Source of the DNA: Strigops habroptila | Taxonomy: Eukaryota > Chordata > Aves > Psittaciformes > Psittacidae | Direction of reading: 5' to 3' | NCBI RefSeq assembly: GCF_004027225.2 | Contig: NC_044301.2 | Span: forward strand, 23,320,107 to 23,384,106 | Length of the DNA stretch: 64,000 bases | Shown: positions 52,718 to 63,770 of the stretch, one piece after another | How positions within the stretch are numbered: the stretch's first letter is position 1 | Layout of the letters: each line of letters begins with the position of its first letter | Translations under genes and position numbers: made by a program | The notes under the pieces: generated by a model | What the model saw: the letters and a program-made list of their open reading frames with translations, nothing else | What the model was told of the DNA's origin: nothing | Databases searched by the model: none

Positions 52718-55623
52718 CTGGAAAAAATGACACAGAAAAAAAATATATTTAATAGAATTTCTAGTCAGATTGGGCTGGCACGATATTTTTAACTGTATGT
52801 AGCACTGTTTTTGTTGATGTTATGGTTTTTAAAATAGATTTCTAAATATAAAAAAATATATTAATAAAAAGTTTTCAGAGTGACTTATAGCAAATTTAAC
52901 TACGAAAATACCATGGGCCCGATCCCCGTCGTTTCGCTCATCAGAGGAGTAATTCATTTCAGCAGCTGCGAGGCCAAGCTCAGGGCAGCAAGGCTCAGCC
53001 CCGTCAGGCCTTCTACTCGCTGGGGTTTATTTTAGCTTTTATTATTATTATTTTAGCCGGTTCTGACCCGCCGCCGCTGCTTTTCTCTGCCCCGGGCCGC
53101 CGCGGTGCTGGGGGAGGCGGGCACCGGCCGCCCCGGGGGGTTCCCCCCAGCCCCGAGCGCCGTAAGCCGCGGCTCAGCCGACCCACGGCCATCGCTCCCG
53201 AGCTCCCGAGGAGCGGACGGCAAAGGAAAGAAAATGACCGGATCGGAATAACCCACCACGCACGCAGAGGAAGGACAAGAAACCGCCCTGGGAAGGGAAC
53301 TAAAGACGCGGAGAAAATAAGCTAACCATTTACAACTCCCTCTACATATCCTTAGGAGACATAGGAAGCAATCTCTTACCGCCTCTGCACTGGCTGGAAA
53401 GCTGTCTTTATTAATTTTTTCTCTACTTCTAAGGCACTAGATCGATCGGGGGGGGGGGGAAGCCTCTAAAGATCTCTTCTCGGCAAGTTGCAAATACGAC
53501 AAAGCGACTGCTTTGCTGCAGGACTGACTGTCAAAGGGAAACCGAATCGACCCCGGAGCTAAGCCTTGCGGCCCGGTCCTTCTGCAAAGACGATTTGAGC
53601 AACAACAGCAACAAAAATTATTTCTGTCAGAGGAAGGTAATGGTCAGGGTGTGAGACTAACCTGGCGGAGGCCCTCCCGCCGCCGCCGCTGCCCCCGGGG
53701 GCCCCGCAGCCACCCGCGCCCCGCCGGCTGCGCCGGGCCGGGGCCACCGTGAGAAACCATCGGAGCCGGCGCCCCCGGCCTTGGCCCCACGCACAAGGCC
53801 CCGCGGAGACTCCCGCGCCGCTCCGCGCAGCCGGCCGAGCCCCCTGAGGCGGCTGCCGGCCGGAACCGTCCCGTCCCCGCCGCATCCCTCAGCGGTCACC
53901 TGCTCCGGCGGGCTCCACGCTCTGCGCCTGGGCTGCGGGAAGGCGGCAGCGGGGCAGGCGGCAGGAGAGGACCCCAGCCCCAGGAGGTGGGGGGTGTTCA
54001 GTAAGGCCGGGGGGTGGTGGTGATGGGCTGGAAAGGCGCGGTTGATCCAGTTGGGGAATTTGCCCAGGGGGCAGGAGGAGACGAGTCTGTGGCGAGGGGA
54101 GCAGCGGCTGCGGGGCGGCTGCCGGCGGGGAGCCGCCGCCGGGAGACTTGCGGAGGTTGTCTGGGCTGGTGGCCGTCTCGGCCAGCGACCAGATCTTGGG
54201 TTTCGGCAGGATACCGGCCAAAGCGCCGTCCGTCGGGGAGGAGGCGGCGGAGGAGGAGGCAGAGGAGGGGGGCGAGAGGTGGTGCGGCGGCGGCTGGAGA
54301 GGCGGCTTGAGGGGCTCCAGGGCGGCGGCGGGGAGCTCGCACTTGTGGTGGTGGTTGTGATGGTGGTGGAGGTCGTGGTGGTGGAGGTGGTGCGGTTCCC
54401 CCTCGGCGGCCTTGACGTAGCGCTCCTCGGAGCCGGGCAGGTCCTCGAAGCCCTCGGAGCCTTCTGAGTCCGTTTTGGAGTCGGAGCGCAGGAGGACGGC
54501 GTCCTCCAGCTCGTCCTCGTTGCTCTCGATATTCTCGGTGTCGATGTTCTCCAGGTCAGTCTCCTCCTCGTCCTCCCGTTTGTCCTCTTCCCCCTCGTGG
54601 TCGCTCCCCTACGAGTTGCCCTCCTCGTCTGTCCTGCTGGGGGGGGGCAGGTCATTTTATTCTCCTTTTTGAGCCACCGCCGCCGCGCGTTGGCGAACCA
54701 GGTGGAGACCTGGGTGAGGGTCATTTTGGTGATGATGGCCAGCATTATCTTCTCGCCCTTGGTGGGGTAGGGGTTTTTCCGGTGCTCGTTGAGCCAGGCC
54801 TTGAGGGTGCTGGTGCTCTCCTGGGGGGTGTTCTTGGGCCGCGACGGGTCCCCGAACTGGTACTGCCCGTAGGGGTAGAAGGCGGGGTGGTGCTGAAGGA
54901 AGGCGGCGTGCTGCACCCCCGGGCTCTCCTTCAGCTCGTACTGGGCGCCCTGCAGCGGGAGGGAAGGGGTGGCCCAGCTGAGACGGTGCTTTGGGCCCGG
55001 CCCGGGGCCCCTTTATCCCGCCGCCGTTACCGGGAGCAGAGCCCGCACGGCACTGGCCGGGCCGAGATGCCTCACCGCGCCGCGGAGCTTCTCGACCCCG
55101 GGCACGCTGCGGCCGCAGTAGCCGGGGCTCCGCCAGGTGCGAATGCGCGGCGGGGCCCGCCGGCAGCGGGACCAGTCACCACAGCCGTCAAACCCTGCGG
55201 GCGGGGTGGGGGGGCCGCCGCCCCGGCCCCGTCCCTCTCCGGCCGCGCTCCCGGGGCAGGGCAGCGATAACACCCCGTCTCCCCCGACATCCCTCCAGGC
55301 GTCTGCCCCGGCGGCCCCCCCGGCCGATCCCCAGCGCGAACGGCGCCCAGGCCGGCCCTGGCCCGAGCGTTCCAGGGAGAGAGCGGCGAGCCCGGGGGCG
55401 GAGGGCCTCTTACCAGCTGGGGGAAGATGAGCAGTTCGGCGGCGTAAGGCAAGAAGGCTCCGTAGCCCTGGGCGGCAGCGGCGGCGGTGTAGGGCGCGCC
55501 GTACATGGAGGAGAGTACGTTGGAGAGGGTCCCGGACTGGGCCAGCTCGGTGCCGCCGCTCCTCGGGCGCTCTGCCGGGTAAATCGGCCTGATGTACTGG
55601 TAGCCCAACTGGGGGAAAGACAT
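52663..55623 (-). CDS. IRX3: Iroquois homeobox protein 3 (four coding exons, assembled frame broken)
   Basis: A TALE-class homeodomain transcription factor, nuclear, acting mainly as a repressor in neural tube, limb, heart and metabolic-tissue patterning. Exons: 55414-55623, 53900-54949, about 53380-53447 and 52663-52717. The N-terminus ([13 protein letters not shown]) and '[11 protein letters not shown]' are IRX3-like, not IRX1, 2 or 5. Exon 2 holds the homeodomain (54656-54829), an acidic stretch, a His-rich stretch, '[17 protein letters not shown]' and the Iro box '[12 protein letters not shown]'. The C-terminus ends Ala-Leu-Ser-Ser-Ser as in other IRX3 proteins. Odd: one extra Trp in helix 3, a TAG (54609-54611) and about three frame changes in exon 2. 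GC-rich sequencing error is the simplest explanation. The minus orientation with a gene-poor downstream side fits the IRX3 locus of other vertebrates. Confidence 0.95.
52718..53379 (-). other. IRX3: IRX3 last intron
   Basis: Flanked by donor GTAAGAG and acceptor TTTTTTCCAG. It contains a CpG-rich block at 53055-53240 with no visible gene. A short T/A-rich part lies near the acceptor. Confidence 0.75.
53380..53447 (-). CDS. IRX3: IRX3 coding exon 3
   Basis: Encodes [12 protein letters not shown] and 'KTAFQPVQR', matching the conserved C-terminal IRX3 segment. It ends with a clear donor (CAGAGGCG|GTAAGAG, last base 53380). Its acceptor is unclear: the expected AG before the exon is replaced by a run of 12 C on the minus strand (53448 onward), so the left edge is approximate. 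Confidence 0.8.
53900..54949 (-). CDS. IRX3: IRX3 coding exon 2 (homeodomain and Iro box), frame-broken
   Basis: Starts after an acceptor CTGCAG (54950-54955) with Gly-Ala-Gln-Tyr-Glu-Leu-Lys, phase 0 with exon 1. The homeodomain frame is lost in a nine-C run (54639-54647). The acidic, His-rich and '[15 protein letters not shown]' parts are in a second frame; the Iro box (about 54025-54095) is back in the first; the last residues (Glu-Pro-Ala-Gly-Ala) before the donor GTGACC are in the second again. Also a TAG at 54609-54611, a TAC codon in relatives. The homeodomain start reads Thr-Pro-Gln-Glu-Ser where relatives have Ala-Thr-Arg-Glu-Ser. Confidence 0.88.
55414..55623 (-). CDS. IRX3: IRX3 coding exon 1
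   Basis: 210 bases, 70 codons, from the ATG at 55621-55623 to a GTAAGAG donor after CAGCTG (exon ends at 55414, phase 0). It encodes the start of the protein up to 'IFPQL'. The start is chosen because it gives the family N-terminus exactly. Confidence 0.93.
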
Positions 55624-56100
55624 AGTGGGGAGCGGGAGCGGGGGGGGAGGGGTAGGAGGAGGAGGGGGGAGAGAAGAGAGGAAGAAGGGAGAGAAAGGGG
55701 AGAAAGTAGCAGGGCCGGCAGCAGAGGAGGGAAGCCGGGTCGCTCGCCCTCGCCGGCTGCCCGCACTTTCAGCGCCTCCCGCAAACTCCGGCAAACATGG
55801 AGGGGGGGAGCCGGGGGTGCTTGGAGGCCGCGGGCTCCCTCCTGTCCTCGGCTGCCGCGGTAAACGATCCGATCGTTTCTTTCTTCTCTCACTTTTCCTA
55901 TTGATCTGAGTGAACCCAGGTCAGGTCCTAACACATTGCCTGAGATTATTGGGACTCTGGGCTCTGATTGACATTTCTAGTCTCTCACAAGCCCCTCCTA
56001 TTTCTTTTAAGTCTCTCTCTCCCTCTGCCTCCCTCTCTCTCTCATGCCCAGGTTTGTCACTAGCTGCTTCCCCCGTTTACTGACGTCGCGATCTTTTATT
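55624..56100 (-). promoter_or_regulatory. IRX3: IRX3 5' UTR and proximal promoter region
   Basis: Upstream of the ATG lies a 100-base homopurine tract on the plus strand (55628-55712; C/T-rich in the transcript), then CpG-rich DNA to about 55865. A CCAAT box on the minus strand (about 55948-55952) and a CRE-like TGACGTC (about 56082) mark a likely promoter. No TATA box at a fixed distance is obvious; the transcription start is not determinable here. Confidence 0.5.
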
Positions 56101-57780
56101 TGAGTTGCTTTCAAATCTCGTTTTAGCGATCACCAATCAGTTGTGTATTTTACAAAGGTTTAACCCTGCCTCATGGTATTCTAATTATATAGAGATAGGT
56201 TTAGATATAATTTCGTTCATAGTCCCCCCTCCACCGGGGCATAGGAAGCCAGGGTGTCAGTTGCGAGCAGCACACGGGAGGGACAGGAAAAAGTTGTGAC
56301 ATTTAAAATAAAGCCCACCCCCAGCCCCCCTTTTCAAGTTTTCAAATTTACAGCCTTTCCTTGGCCGGGTTCATTTTGTTTTCTTTATTAAGATATTCCC
56401 TCCTTCCCTTCCCCCTCTCCGGCCCTGGCGAGAGTTACATCTCCTGATACAGATTTAAAAGTTTCTTAGATTTTTCCCAAAAAACTTGCATTTCCAGAGC
56501 TACCTTGAAAAGTTTCCTAATGTACTGAATCTTTTAAGGAGCTCTCTACATTTTGTCTGGGCTAACAGTGGGCAGATATAGTGGAAAAGCTAAGTTAATT
56601 TTCCTCCTAATAAGGGACCTCAAAGAGTCGTAGGTCACAATTTTACATCAAAGGCAGAAAAGAAGGCAAATCTTAACAAAGGAGAGACGGGAGCAGCCCT
56701 CTGGGCCATTAGTAAATAAGTGGTGTGAAAAAAGGGACAATGACAGGCATTGGAATTAAACTCATTAACACCTTTTTGTCTTGGTGCAAAATCTCTAATT
56801 AGGAAATTTATTATCATTTTGCTTATTCCCTCTGTTCTGAATCGCTACAAGGCTTAGAAGGAAGTACCTGGTACGTGCAACACTTGCAAAGGGAGCAGTG
56901 GCACTGGCTTCTAAGGAACTATTGGGAAGGAGTCAAGATACGTTTCAATTACTGAATAAGATTTTTTTTTTTTACGAACAAATTTTAAATTACAGTTTTG
57001 TGGTTTTTTTATTATTTTTCTTTTTCGTCCCCCTCCTTTTCTGAAACCAGCGTGTGAGTTGCAATTTCGCCTTTTAAGAGTAGTTAAAGCCCAGTTCAAT
57101 CACGGCGCGTCCCTGGCAAGCGCCGGAGCTCCCTGCTCCGCTCCGCAGCTGCCCAGACCGTGGGGAGTTCACGCAGTCTGCGACTGCGGGCAGGGCAGAG
57201 TGGCCCTGAGCCTGCCACCCTTATCTGCTCCTTCAAACACCCCCTGATTAAACACAAAATAAAGTTTGAAGGGCCTTTGGAGGAGTTGAGACTGGAGAAG
57301 AACCATTTCACCATATTCCACTCTCTTCCTAAATACTCTCTAGATTTATTGCCTTTAAAATGTGATTTAGGTACAATATAACCACTGTGCCCACAGTATG
57401 GATTTTTATAACTACATTTCTTTAAAAAATAAATTCATGTCAGATTATGCAGTTAAAGGAATCTACCTTGATAGCTTGCTATAATAAAACTGTATCAGCT
57501 TGTAATAAATGCGGATTATGGCAAAGCAACCTCCAGAATTAAAATTCCCTGAATCAGTATATGAAAATCTGTAGGAAACATCTCTAATCGTATTAAATTC
57601 GTCTTTATAGCATTTCCTATCTGCTAATCTAGTGCAAAAACAACTCTGGGTTGGAGGAATTTATTTTCTTCTATTCAACGTCGCTGCTTTTGATAGTTTA
57701 ATGCAAGAGGGATAACTATTAAATTCGGTTATAAGTTTATTTGTATTTAATTCAAAAGGAAAACAGGGAGAGAACCCCAC
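56101..57780. other. IRX3 upstream flank, AT-rich
   Basis: Non-coding, low CpG apart from 57110-57220. It has several ATTA/TAAT motifs and no repeats of the ERV or CR1 families. Probably regulatory flank; no gene seen. Confidence 0.5.
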
Positions 57781-59260
57781 GTCCTGTTTTCCTTCAGAGG
57801 TCTCTGTGGGCAGCGCTCGGCGGAGCGGAGGGGCCCACGGAGAGACCGCAACTTGGACAAATACCTGTCCCGGAGAGAAAATGGGACAAATCAGTCGCCG
57901 TTTGACGCGGTCGCACTCGCCACGCTGGTGTTAGAACCGGGCTGAGCCCCCCACAGGTGGGCACAGGAGACCACGCGTGTCCCACATCACCGGCCCCGTC
58001 TTTCTGTGGCTGCACGCCTGGCATGGAGTGCCAAAGCTGGCGGGGTTGTTTCGTGGTTTCTCAGCAGCAGCACAATCAATACGAGTTCGTTCCCCGGCGG
58101 TGGCGGGCAAGGGAGCGGGATCCCGGAGGGCAGCCGGGAGGGAGACACGGGAGGGGAGAAATTTATGGGTGCGAATGGGTCTAGCTCAGGAGGGTGACGG
58201 ATGGTTTATTAATGGGCAAGAAACGGAGAGGAAACGTAGCGGGACCCAATAGGGCAGGGCTGCAGTTCTTGGCTGGGGGGGTTTATAAAAAGGAAAAAAA
58301 AGGAAAAAGTGGAGAAGACGGCAAACGGCGGAGAGAGAGGAGAGGGAGAGGAGAGGGAGAGGAGAGAGGAGAGAGCTTCCCGGGCCAGGGCAGGGGTTGG
58401 AGCCATGCCCACAGCAAGAAGCGCCGCTCGGCAGCGGCGTGCGGGAGGGCGGCTGCGCCGGCTGCGGACGAGGAGCCGGGGCCGGGCGAGCGACGACGGG
58501 AGCGGGGGCAAAGCCCCTTCCCCGCGCACGAGGAGCGAACAGGGGCCAGAGCGAAGCCGGGCGGGAGACGCTTTGCCGGGCCGGAGCCGAAGGGATGTGG
58601 GGCGGGGAGCCTGGAGCCGGCTCATCGGCCGGGGGAACCGCGCGGAGCCCGGCGGCCGCCCCCCCCGGGAAACCGCGGCGGCGGCGAGCTCCTCAGCTGG
58701 ACAGACACGTGTCTTCTGGCCAGGACCTGTCAAAGCCGGGAGAGCAGCTACTGATTTATTACCCCAAACACGCACACACACCCCCGTCGCCCGCCCTCCC
58801 TCCCCCCGGCCTCTTCTCCCTCCTCTCCCGGCTGGCTCACACGGTGCCTAGCTAAAACCAAACCTCCCTCCGGCTGCAGCAGGGCTTCCCCGAGTCTGCA
58901 GCCGGCTCCGGAGCTGCAGGGCCAGCCCCGCCGGGAGGAGGGGCCGAGCCGGGCACTGCCCGCCCGGTACCCCGGAACCCCAGCCTCGACATGCACCGCT
59001 CACGCCGCGCCCAGGTGACCGCCAGGTTCACGGACGACGGAGGGGATGGAGAACAGGCTCTGGGAGAAGGCCCTGGCCCGGAGTGACTCTGTGCCGCAGG
59101 GCCCGGCTGGGGAGTCGGAGGGTGCTGCTGGGAACGGCGGGGCAGAGGCCGACGGGGCTGCCGGTGCGGCAGGGTCCTGTGGGGCCCGGAGTGCCGGGGC
59201 CCGGGTGAGAGCTGCAGCGTGGGGCAGCACACCGGGGACCGGGAAGGGGGTAAAAACACG
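57781..59260. other. CpG-rich block upstream of IRX3
   Basis: High CpG density, with a (GA)-rich purine tract at 58331-58376. Long open frames on both strands are Arg/Pro/Gly-rich and have no domain; they reflect base composition. Possible promoter of an unannotated transcript or a Polycomb-type island. Confidence 0.55.
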
Positions 59261-59329
59261 TGGGGTTAGGAGGAGAAGGGCCGCACTTAAAAAAGAGTTT
59301 TAAAAAATAGAGGGAACCATCAAAGCGCT

Positions 59330-59600
59330 GGGTAAAATACTCTTCAAATTACACGTTTGAAGCTTTTCCATAATTCCAAGGCGACAGATAGATAACAAGC
59401 TGCACATTCCTTATCACATATAGAATCAATCTGAAAGGAGTCTCTTGATCAGAATCTGTTAATTGCAGTGACATGATTTGGAAAGAAAACGCAATTAATA
59501 ATCCTTCATGTTAAGGCTTTGAGACGAGGCCACTGACAGTCCGCGCTCTGCAGCCGACGTCAACTTTTTTTTTTTTAATTATTATTGGTAGTAGTAAACT
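59330..59600. promoter_or_regulatory. Candidate conserved regulatory element
   Basis: Repeat-free block with GATA-like and homeodomain-like sites ('gacagatagataacaagc', 'ccttatcacatatag', 'cgcaattaataatcc') between two CpG-rich blocks. A candidate enhancer only, judged from motif density and position. Confidence 0.3.
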
Positions 59601-61020
59601 ATTGAAGGGCGACATTCTCGAGCCTCAGCGACTGTTTTATCTCCGTTCCCGTTGCAGGTTTCTTCAGAAGGGGGAGGAGAAGGGGACGGGAGGGCGTGCA
59701 CGCCTTTCCTTCAAGATTTGGGGAGCTAAAATGATTTAGTACATTGTCTGTAAATCTAATGATCTAAGGTGAGAAAAAAACTTCGTCTTTTATTATTACC
59801 ATTTGTGGTGAGCGTGTCCTAGGTTCAACCAGGAAACAGCAAAACCCGTTTGAAATGGTAAATATGTGTATCCATTTAAAAACCATTATTGCAGAGATTT
59901 TTCCCAAAGCGAAATAAAGCAAATCATGCCCAATCCCATTTTCTAGCGCCCTCTGCCCATGGATCCGCCGCCCCTTCCACTGGGACCACTGCGGAGCCTT
60001 CCTGGGTGCTGGGGGTGGGGGGCTGCAGCGGGTGCTCCGGGCTGTTCCTGAGCCACGCGTCCTGTGATGTTAGGAGAGGAGGGAGCGATGTTTTTAAAAG
60101 TTTTAATCTTGTCATTAAAAAGACAATGGCTTTGGTTTAGAAGGGAGAAGTTCATTTGAAGGTTACAAAGCATACACTTTAATAGGATCGAAGTGAAATT
60201 AGTTAATAAGAAAATGCTGGCCAGAAACTCTCCGGGCTTTTAAATGCTCTCCAGGCCATTTAGGGAAATTGAATAAGAACAGACTCCACTACCTGCAGCC
60301 TCAATTATTATCTCCAGTTCTGCACAGAGGCGAGAAGGGAAAAATAGTGCCTGAGAGACCTGAAATCCCGTACACCTCCTGCCAGCCTATTTCCTCGAGA
60401 AATAATGTCCCTTTTCTGCTCGCAACAGTGTTTTCCTCCCTCCTTCTTCCACTTTTAAGCAGACCAGACCGCACTGTGTACCACAAGGGGGTAAGCAAAG
60501 GCCATCAGCAGATGCTCAAGGCTCTGGGGGCAGCTCTGAAGAGCAGCTTCCTCCCCACCTGGGCAATGCTGGCCTCTTGGTGTTGTTTTTTCCTTTTCAT
60601 TAGTCTGAATCCTTGGTTTTTTCCCCATCATTGTGGTGCTTTGCTGATTTGCGTTCGGACCGTTGCCAATAGGTCAGTATATTGTGTTATCTAATTTCCT
60701 ATCTGCTCACTTTCTCCCTCCCTTTAAACTTTATAGTTTTTAGAAGTGTTAATAAAACCTTTACTTTGGTAAATCGTTCATTAGAAACCCCACCGAAACC
60801 TGGAAAGATTTCAGGAAAAAAAAAGCAGCACTCAGGAATGAGAGGTTGGGAGAAGGCTTTTGTCCAAAACCCGCATAATTTCTGTGAATCTTAGGAAACA
60901 TCAATCTTTATAGGAATTTGTGATTCATATCTGTGGTTTAACCGTTTAGGTGATTTACAATCTGTTAGCGCGATTCACTAATTTTATGCCAATATCTTTT
61001 ATGCACCCGGTTAAACTTTC
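59601..61020. other. Non-coding DNA upstream of IRX3
   Basis: Mixed composition with no gene or repeat seen. Open frames such as 60269-60694 lack protein character. Confidence 0.5.
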
Positions 61021-61790
61021 CACCGCCCCTCGGAGCGAGTGGCTTTTGTGCCTTGCGGGTGTCAGCGTGGCCCTCGACCTGGCTCCGCGGCAGCGGGAAG
61101 TGGACTCAAAGTCCGCACAACTCTGGGAAACTTCTCCTCGCCATTTCCCATCACATCTTTCCTCGCCGGGCAGCCCCCCCCTTCCCCCTGCCGAGCCCCC
61201 GCCTTCCTCCGCGGCTGCGGGATGTGCTCAACTCCCGCACCGGCTCCAGCGGGAGGATTACAGCTTTTGTAAGCCGGAGCCGGGGATATCCCGGGTTCCT
61301 CCAGCTTTACCAGTGGGGGTAAACCCCCATGTTTCACCTCCTGCTGCTCGGTTCCCAGGTACGCAGTCGGTGCAGCCGCTCCCCGAGGGAGCTCACACCC
61401 CTTGGGCACTGACCCGACCCCGGGGCCGCCCCCACGGGACGGGGCCTCTCCGGCTTCCTAGCGGTCCCCCCATCCCTCGTCCCCAGACCTCAGGAAGGGG
61501 CTTTCCCCCCGGGAAGAGGACGGTGCATCTGCCGGGGGGGGCCTGGACGTGTCGGGGAATGCAACCTGAGACACGCTTCTGGTATCTGCGTGGAAGCAAA
61601 GCAGGACATTCCCCCGGGTGGGATGTTCCCGCAGTCCCTGGCCGCCGCCTAGGGAGAGCTGGGGATGTGGACAGCCTCGTGCAATTTTTAACTGGGCTTA
61701 TTAGCTGGAGGGGAAAACACGAGCAGAGAAAAGGAGCTGCAGCTGCGCTGAAGAGAACACTGCGCGGAGTCTGATCTTGTGACACAATCA
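61021..61790. other. CpG-rich block
   Basis: GC- and CpG-rich, with overlapping open frames on both strands that look compositional (Pro/Arg/Gly-rich). No motif recognised. Confidence 0.5.
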
Positions 61791-62430
61791 TTAATTACTA
61801 CAGTATTAATTACTATTTTTCCAAAACAGTCCCTGCCCGGAAGAGATTACAGCCCACATCTGCTGTGTAATGAATGTAAAACTCTGGTCTAGAAACGATT
61901 CCCCCATTAGGTCCCAGGTATCGTTTACGAATGGCAACACCTACGGTATCAAAGCCCGTCATCTTGCAGCCTGAGATTTTCTGTCCCATCGGCCTGGGTA
62001 GGATGATTTTGATGCCGATAAAATACATTTAAATATCAAAGTCTTTGTTCACGTACATATTCCGCCCAAACTTTTAGATCGCGATGGCATAACTGCTTTA
62101 TTTGCTCTTCATCCCACGGATGCTGCCTTATATCAGTAACAAACAAGCATTGATTTTATGGTAAAGTCACTTTGGGATGGGAATGAGTAACCCCAGGCAG
62201 TGCTATCGCTGTATTTCTGCTATCACGGAAATGGCCCAGGTAACAAGATGAACAGTGATTCAGCATTATGTTTGATCAATAATGAAATAAGTAACTTCAG
62301 GGCCAAATTAAAATGCAAGCTGGCTTAATGCTGCCAGCTTCTGGGCTAAGTAACAAGGCTAATTCAGCAGGGAAATGGCAATATTTGCATTAGAAGTGGC
62401 TGGATCTGCAATAACGCCGGATAAAATCGT
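61791..62430. promoter_or_regulatory. Candidate conserved regulatory element
   Basis: Sharp return to balanced, repeat-free DNA with many homeodomain- and SOX-like cores ('tcattaattactacagtattaattac', 'ctgccttatatcagtaacaaacaagc', 'caagctggcttaatgctgcc'). The even spacing of short motifs without open frames is typical of developmental enhancers. Not testable from one sequence. Confidence 0.35.
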
Positions 62431-63770
62431 AGGGAGCGGGGTGAGTGGAGCCGGGCCGGGGTGGGGTAGAGTGGCAGAGCCCGGCCCCGGGAAGGCTCCG
62501 CAGTGGGTTTGGGAAACGAGCGGGAAGTAGTTCAGGAGACGAGTGGTAGCATGGCCAGGGCTCCCTGCACCGGCAGCCCTTGGTCCGGTTGCCCGCCGGT
62601 TTTCACAGATCTGCCATCGTTACCGGGACGGTGACACGCACTGATTCCCAATAGCCATTCTCGCCTTCGGCTGGCCAACACCGGCACCGGGACACGAGAG
62701 GAAAACCTCAGGGTGGGAAAGATGCAAGGTGTAATCCCGCGCCCCAAACCGGAGCCGGGGCGGAACCAGAGAGACCAAAGCCCGCGGGAATTCCCGGCCG
62801 CTCGCCGGGTGGAAGACCGGCTGCTCCGCCGTGCCATACCGGGAAGGCGATGTTCTCCTGGGGAGAACCATAATCACCGGGAGGGGGTAGGCAGCTGGAG
62901 CTGCCGGTGTGTGCGGGAGGAGGCTGTGGGCAGGCACGGAGGTAGGACGGGCAGCCGGCGTGCAACGTGAACCGGGGATACTCGGTATTGTGGCAGTTTT
63001 CTAATGTGTTACTATTTTAGACAATTTTTAAGCATTTCCTGCAATGTGAAGAAGAAAAAAAAGAAAGAAAAGGAATGGCTCTTCCCAAAAGAAAACACCT
63101 CCCCGTGCAGCTCGGGCTACGCTGCTTGTGCGTGCCCACGGCTGGAAACCTTCCGCGCACCCGGAGCCGTCGGGGGAGCGCGGGGCCGGAGCGGGGCTAG
63201 GGGCTCCTCTCCACAGCCCCGTGTGCCCCAGCAAATACCGCGGCGGGATGCGGAGCCGGGACTGTGCGGGGAGGAAAAAAGAAGGGGGCTGGTGCTGGCG
63301 TTATTGTTCTTTCCTTAAGGAGGTCAAACGCGATCAGTCAGAGCTATTGATTGCTCCACGAGCTTGTAGTGATTTGTTAAAAATAAGTAAGGGCGAGCGG
63401 GAGGTGCGAACAGGTCCGCGGTTAGCCGTGGAGGGAAAGCGAAGCGGGGCGGGGCGGAGCGGCCGCACAGGGGCGGGCGGGGGGCGCGGAGCAGCGGCGG
63501 AGCCTCTGGAGGGCGGGTGCGGAGAGGTCGGGCCGGGCGGGCGCTGCGCGGCAGCGGAAGGCCGGGTGTGCTGCGGACAGTACCGAGCATCCCGCATAGC
63601 CACCGCGCCCCTCCTCGGCCCGGACACCCCGTCAGGGCCATGGGGACCCCTCGTGCCGCTGTCTCCAGGTCATTAAACGAAGCCAGCCCCATGTGTGTCC
63701 ACCCCCCCGCAGGTCCGCGGGTGCAGAGCGGGCTGCGGAGATGGTGAAAATCCCAGAGAAAAACGTGGGC
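62431..63770. other. CpG-rich block at the right end
   Basis: CpG-rich DNA (with an AT-rich break at 62990-63070). Open frames on both strands look compositional. It may be a further island of the IRX3 domain. The last 230 bases (63771-64000) are AT-rich, contain a TGAGTCAT AP-1 site near 63896 and hold no gene. Confidence 0.45.

Noticed and set aside
54014..54467. Plus-strand open frames antisense to IRX3 exon 2
   Set aside because: They are shadows of the IRX3 coding strand; their Val/Gly runs are the complement of the His and Pro codons.
52663..55623. Reading the IRX3 locus as a pseudogene or as IRX1/2/5
   Set aside because: Introns, splice sites, promoter-like CpG context and both termini are present, and the termini match IRX3 specifically; breaks cluster in extreme GC, which points to sequence error.
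58194..58851. Overlapping open frames of 150-190 codons upstream of IRX3
   Set aside because: Same compositional effect in a CpG- and GA-rich block; no family resemblance on either strand.
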